From assembly GCA_028709105.1 (NCBI GenBank), contig JAQVYD010000070.1, positions 1-6,511 on the forward strand: 6,511 nt of DNA. Direction: 5' to 3'. The translations under genes and the position numbers were made by a program. A model generated the notes under the pieces. It was not told the DNA's origin. It did not search any database and saw only the letters and a list, made by a program, of their open reading frames with translations. Each line of letters starts with the position of its first letter. The stretch's first letter is position 1. Of this stretch, positions 5,702 to 6,511 are shown piece after piece. This DNA is from Clostridia bacterium (GTDB lineage: Bacteria; Bacillota; Peptococcia; DRI-13; DTU073).

Positions 5702-5723
5702 ACCGATTTTTATCGGTCTATTT
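5691..5723. terminator. Bidirectional terminator between ylbJ and pilus-like genes
   Basis: Positions 5696-5707 pair perfectly with 5712-5723 (12 bp, core AGACCGAT/ATCGGTCT) around a TTTT loop. On the minus strand the stem runs into an eight-base T tract (complement of 5691-5698), making a strong terminator for the pilus-like operon. On the plus strand only TTT before CC follows, so termination of ylbJ is weaker. The ylbJ stop codon (5699-5701) lies within the left arm. Confidence 0.87.
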
Positions 5724-5736
5724 CCTCCACTCGACT

Positions 5737-6243
5737 CTACGGCTCTTCCGGCTCTTTATAATTGCGCAGAAACACCTTACTCGTCAGTTCAAAACTAACC
5801 TCATTCTTCTTGTCTTTATTCTTTACCCCTTTGATCGTCACATTAAGAGGAAGTTGATCCGGCACAATTTCTTCCACCTTAAACTCTGCAATGTTACCGG
5901 CAATAACCGTGCTTGTGCCTGCACCATCGATATAACTCAGTGAACCGTTTTCACGTTTAAAAGTAATCTCCTCTAAATCTTCACCCGTTCCCTTCTGTAA
6001 AGTTATATTCCCTAACTCATCAAGAGCATAACCTTCTTTATCCATAGCCGTATCGGTAATAGCTTTCATCGCCTTACGCACCTGTTCCTGAATATAGACC
6101 TCATCCTGAGCGACATTAGAAAAATTAATGTTCATGATCAAAAATGTAAACATAGCGGCCATGACCAAAGTAGTAAGAGTGATCCCGATTAATAACTCCA
6201 CTAAAGTTACCCCTTGATTATCAAGCCTGAAAACCCTCTTCAT
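5737..6243 (-). CDS. Type IV prepilin-like protein (N-terminal methylation/cleavage motif)
   Basis: The 168-residue product has a short basic leader ending in Gly11 and then VTLVELLIGITL, with the conserved Glu at mature position 5. It is a class III-type signal processed by a prepilin peptidase of the PilD type. A hydrophobic helix (about 12-38) follows, then a hydrophilic domain with no recognised fold. The +1 residue is Val instead of the commoner Phe. Such proteins are pilins or minor pseudopilins of type IV pili, competence pili or type II secretion. Length and low sequence conservation after the helix suggest a minor (PilW- or PilV-like) pilin, but I cannot name it. I chose ATG 6243 over ATG 6249 because GGGGGA lies 6 nt upstream of the former but directly abuts the latter. 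The preceding gene ends 18 nt upstream, so the two are probably one operon. Confidence 0.85.
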   Translation of the reverse strand: MKRVFRLDNQGVTLVELLIGITLTTLVMAAMFTFLIMNINFSNVAQDEVYIQEQVRKAMKAITDTAMDKEGYALDELGNITLQKGTGEDLEEITFKRENGSLSYIDGAGTSTVIAGNIAEFKVEEIVPDQLPLNVTIKGVKNKDKKNEVSFELTSKVFLRNYKEPEEP

Positions 6244-6261
6244 AAACATTCCCCCGACTTT

Positions 6262-6511
6262 TTAACCTTTTGTCCACTCTTTAATCGTAATATACCGTTC
6301 ATAAGGAATTATGCTAACTGGTTCCGCTAAGCCGATCTCAGATTCAAGAGTAGTATTAATACCCTCGATTGGATACCCGGGCATGAACGGATCACTGTCA
6401 CCACGCCAACGTTTAACCTTACTGAACACATAATCCCGATCAGCCTTAATCGTTTTAGAGCAGGCATCTTCCAGATAAATATTACCCCCGGCAATGATTA
6501 CACCATTAAAA
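6262..6511 (-). CDS. C-terminal fragment of a pilus-associated protein (partial)
   Basis: An open frame enters from the right edge and ends at TAA (6264-6262), giving 82 residues that start FNGVIIAGGNIYLEDA and end in YITIKEWTKG. The GVIIAGGNIYLE stretch resembles the repeated 'G-v-i-ya-g-g-n-v' strands seen in PilX-like or beta-helical surface proteins encoded in type IV pilus clusters; this is recognition by eye and is weak. The N-terminus is outside the window, so the presence of a prepilin leader or signal peptide cannot be judged. Its position 18 nt upstream of a prepilin gene on the same strand supports a shared pilus-related operon. Confidence 0.7.
   Translation of the reverse strand, partial: FNGVIIAGGNIYLEDACSKTIKADRDYVFSKVKRWRGDSDPFMPGYPIEGINTTLESEIGLAEPVSIIPYERYITIKEWTKG

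Noticed and set aside
1..6511. CRISPR array, insertion sequence, tRNA or rRNA gene, toxin-antitoxin pair
   Set aside because: I found no regularly spaced repeats, transposase motifs, cloverleaf or small paired ORFs; GGTTCGAA at 1914 recalls a tRNA T-arm, but no tRNA surrounds it.

Overview
The window reads as chromosomal DNA of a low-to-moderate-GC, Gram-positive-type bacterium, most likely an endospore-forming member of the Clostridia or a related Firmicutes class. The evidence is gene content: FapR (a Firmicutes lipid regulator), the acetate-dependent tRNA-Met cytidine acetate ligase TmcAL/YlbM, the sporulation membrane protein YlbJ, strong AGGAGG-type ribosome sites and sigma-A-like promoters. 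No genus is claimed.

Layout, left to right. On the minus strand lie plsX (3' end cut off by the window edge) and fapR, which overlap by 4 bp. A promoter with a FapR-like operator over its -10 element precedes fapR. Next come an intrinsic terminator and rpmF (ribosomal protein L32), which has its own near-consensus promoter. Then comes pta (phosphate acetyltransferase), still on the minus strand. A 134-bp divergent intergenic region separates pta from the plus-strand pair tmcAL (ylbM) and ylbJ. A bidirectional hairpin terminator closes ylbJ and faces a minus-strand type IV pilus-like gene pair: a complete prepilin-like protein and the C-terminal 82 residues of an upstream gene that enters from the right edge.

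Functional logic. FapR senses malonyl-CoA in its known relatives and controls phospholipid and fatty-acid genes; here it is co-transcribed with plsX and probably represses its own promoter. Pta interconverts acetyl-CoA and acetyl-phosphate, but the usual partner ackA is not beside it, and neither is the DUF177 gene (yceD) that usually precedes rpmF. The divergent neighbour TmcAL consumes acetate and ATP to acetylate the wobble cytidine of elongator tRNA-Met.

The part most worth a second look is the 96-bp gap between tmcAL and ylbJ. It holds a 30-codon ORF with a very strong ribosome site. That ORF runs through a 17-pair hairpin followed by T5, and it overlaps the ylbJ start. The 3' arm of the hairpin is the ylbJ ribosome site. 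The arrangement looks like a leader-peptide attenuator or translational-coupling switch for a sporulation gene. Other regulatory structures are an 18-bp dyad and a pair of 10-bp direct repeats around the rpmF promoter. I see no mobile element, CRISPR array, tRNA or rRNA gene.
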